Source: JBGCED01 sp045106055 | GTDB taxonomy: Bacteria > Pseudomonadota > Alphaproteobacteria > CBDDJK01 | Direction of reading: 5' to 3' | NCBI GenBank assembly: GCA_045106055.1 | Contig: JBGCED010000117.1 | Location: 1 to 14,271, forward strand | Length of the DNA stretch: 14,271 nucleotides | In this document: positions 13,848-14,271 of the stretch, one piece after another | Numbering within the stretch: the stretch's first letter is position 1 | Layout: the number at the start of each line of letters is the position of its first letter | Position numbers and translations under genes: made by a program | Notes under the pieces: model-generated | Database searches by the model: none | Seen by the model: only the letters and a program-made list of their open reading frames with translations | Told to the model about the DNA's origin: nothing

Positions 13848-14270
13848 ATGTCTCAAGATTTGCCCACTCAATATTTTATCATTCATCTGGACGAGATTTG
13901 CTTGGAATGGCCGATTGGGGTCTATGCAGCAGAGCAAGATAAAATGCAGCCCTTGATCATTACCCTAGCATTGGGGGTTGATCTTCCTGCCGCAGCCTAT
14001 GTTGATGATGATTATAATCATACCTTATGTTATGATCTTTTAACCCAAGAAATCGAACAATTGGTTCGCAGCGGTCATGTTAATTTGCTTGAAGTGCTTG
14101 CCAATAATATCGCCGATTTATGCTTATCCAAAGCTTTGGTTAAAATGGCAAAGATCATCATTAAAAAGCCCAATGCTTTACAATCACGCTTTGATAATAA
14201 GCATTATTTATCCGAAAATTTCCTGCGCCACGGCGCTATCGTATCGATTGAATTGGTCAAATATTCATAA
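13848..14270 (+). CDS. folB: Dihydroneopterin aldolase
   Basis: FolB cleaves dihydroneopterin to 6-hydroxymethyl-dihydropterin and glycolaldehyde, the step feeding FolK. At 140 residues it is slightly longer than the usual 115-125. The family pattern is present: GVYAAEQDKMQPLIITLALGVD starts just after the first strand (24-45), YDLLTQEIEQLV follows a Tyr at 62, FNLLE-like VNLLEVLANNIADLCL carries the substrate-binding Glu82 (78-93), and IIIKKPNAL has the conserved Lys-Pro at 107-108. The extra length is mostly in the segment before the last strand, about residues 112-130. The ribosome binding site is weak. The gene is complete, its TAA ending one base before the window edge. It is divergent from folP-folK. 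Confidence 0.9.
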   Translation: MSQDLPTQYFIIHLDEICLEWPIGVYAAEQDKMQPLIITLALGVDLPAAAYVDDDYNHTLCYDLLTQEIEQLVRSGHVNLLEVLANNIADLCLSKALVKMAKIIIKKPNALQSRFDNKHYLSENFLRHGAIVSIELVKYS

Positions 14271-14271
14271 T

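Overview
The window looks like chromosomal DNA of a flagellated alphaproteobacterium of moderate to low G+C, but genus and family cannot be fixed from sequence alone. The lineage call rests on a MipZ-type division-site ATPase, a single-cysteine DksA of the alphaproteobacterial kind, a class II-like AroA and a FrcABC-like sugar importer with a single-domain ATPase. I see no insertion sequence, prophage, CRISPR array, tRNA or rRNA. Nearly all genes belong to recognisable families. The least explained DNA is the 717-bp gap between the sugar transporter and flgL.

Layout. (1) Positions 26-1800, plus strand: mipZ, a small membrane protein ending in a J-like domain without HPD, and a Trm112-family mini-protein. 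(2) Positions 1879-4835, minus strand: a sugar ABC importer in the order binding protein, permease, ATPase. A strong hairpin follows the binding-protein gene, and permease and ATPase genes are one base apart. (3) Positions 4836-5552: a divergent gap with a likely sigma-70 promoter and inverted repeat for the transporter. On the plus strand it has a near-perfect sigma-54 (-24/-12) promoter, a 9-bp-arm palindrome, a strong Shine-Dalgarno sequence, an exact 27-bp tandem duplication and several tiny reading frames before flgL. (4) Positions 5553-6776: flgL, the only flagellar gene seen. (5) Positions 7023-9349 and on to 10711, plus strand: dksA, then a probable operon of a membrane-anchored DsbA-like thioredoxin protein, an FkbM-type methyltransferase and aroA. 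(6) Positions 10763-13632, minus strand: a CPA2-type cation/proton antiporter, then folK and folP with an ATGA overlap. (7) Positions 13848-14270, plus strand: folB, divergent from folP.

How the genes fit together. folB, folP and folK supply three steps of folate synthesis (dihydroneopterin aldolase, dihydropteroate synthase, HPPK). AroA makes EPSP for chorismate, which also feeds the p-aminobenzoate that FolP uses. MipZ places the division site. DksA tunes transcription in the stringent response. The ABC importer takes up a monosaccharide or cyclitol whose identity is not readable here.

The best lead for something not yet described is the flgL upstream region. A sigma-54 promoter about 470 bp from the gene, with duplicated palindromic sites and coupled mini-frames between them, suggests a long regulated leader, a small RNA, or a decayed gene. 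This is inference; the individual motifs are directly visible.
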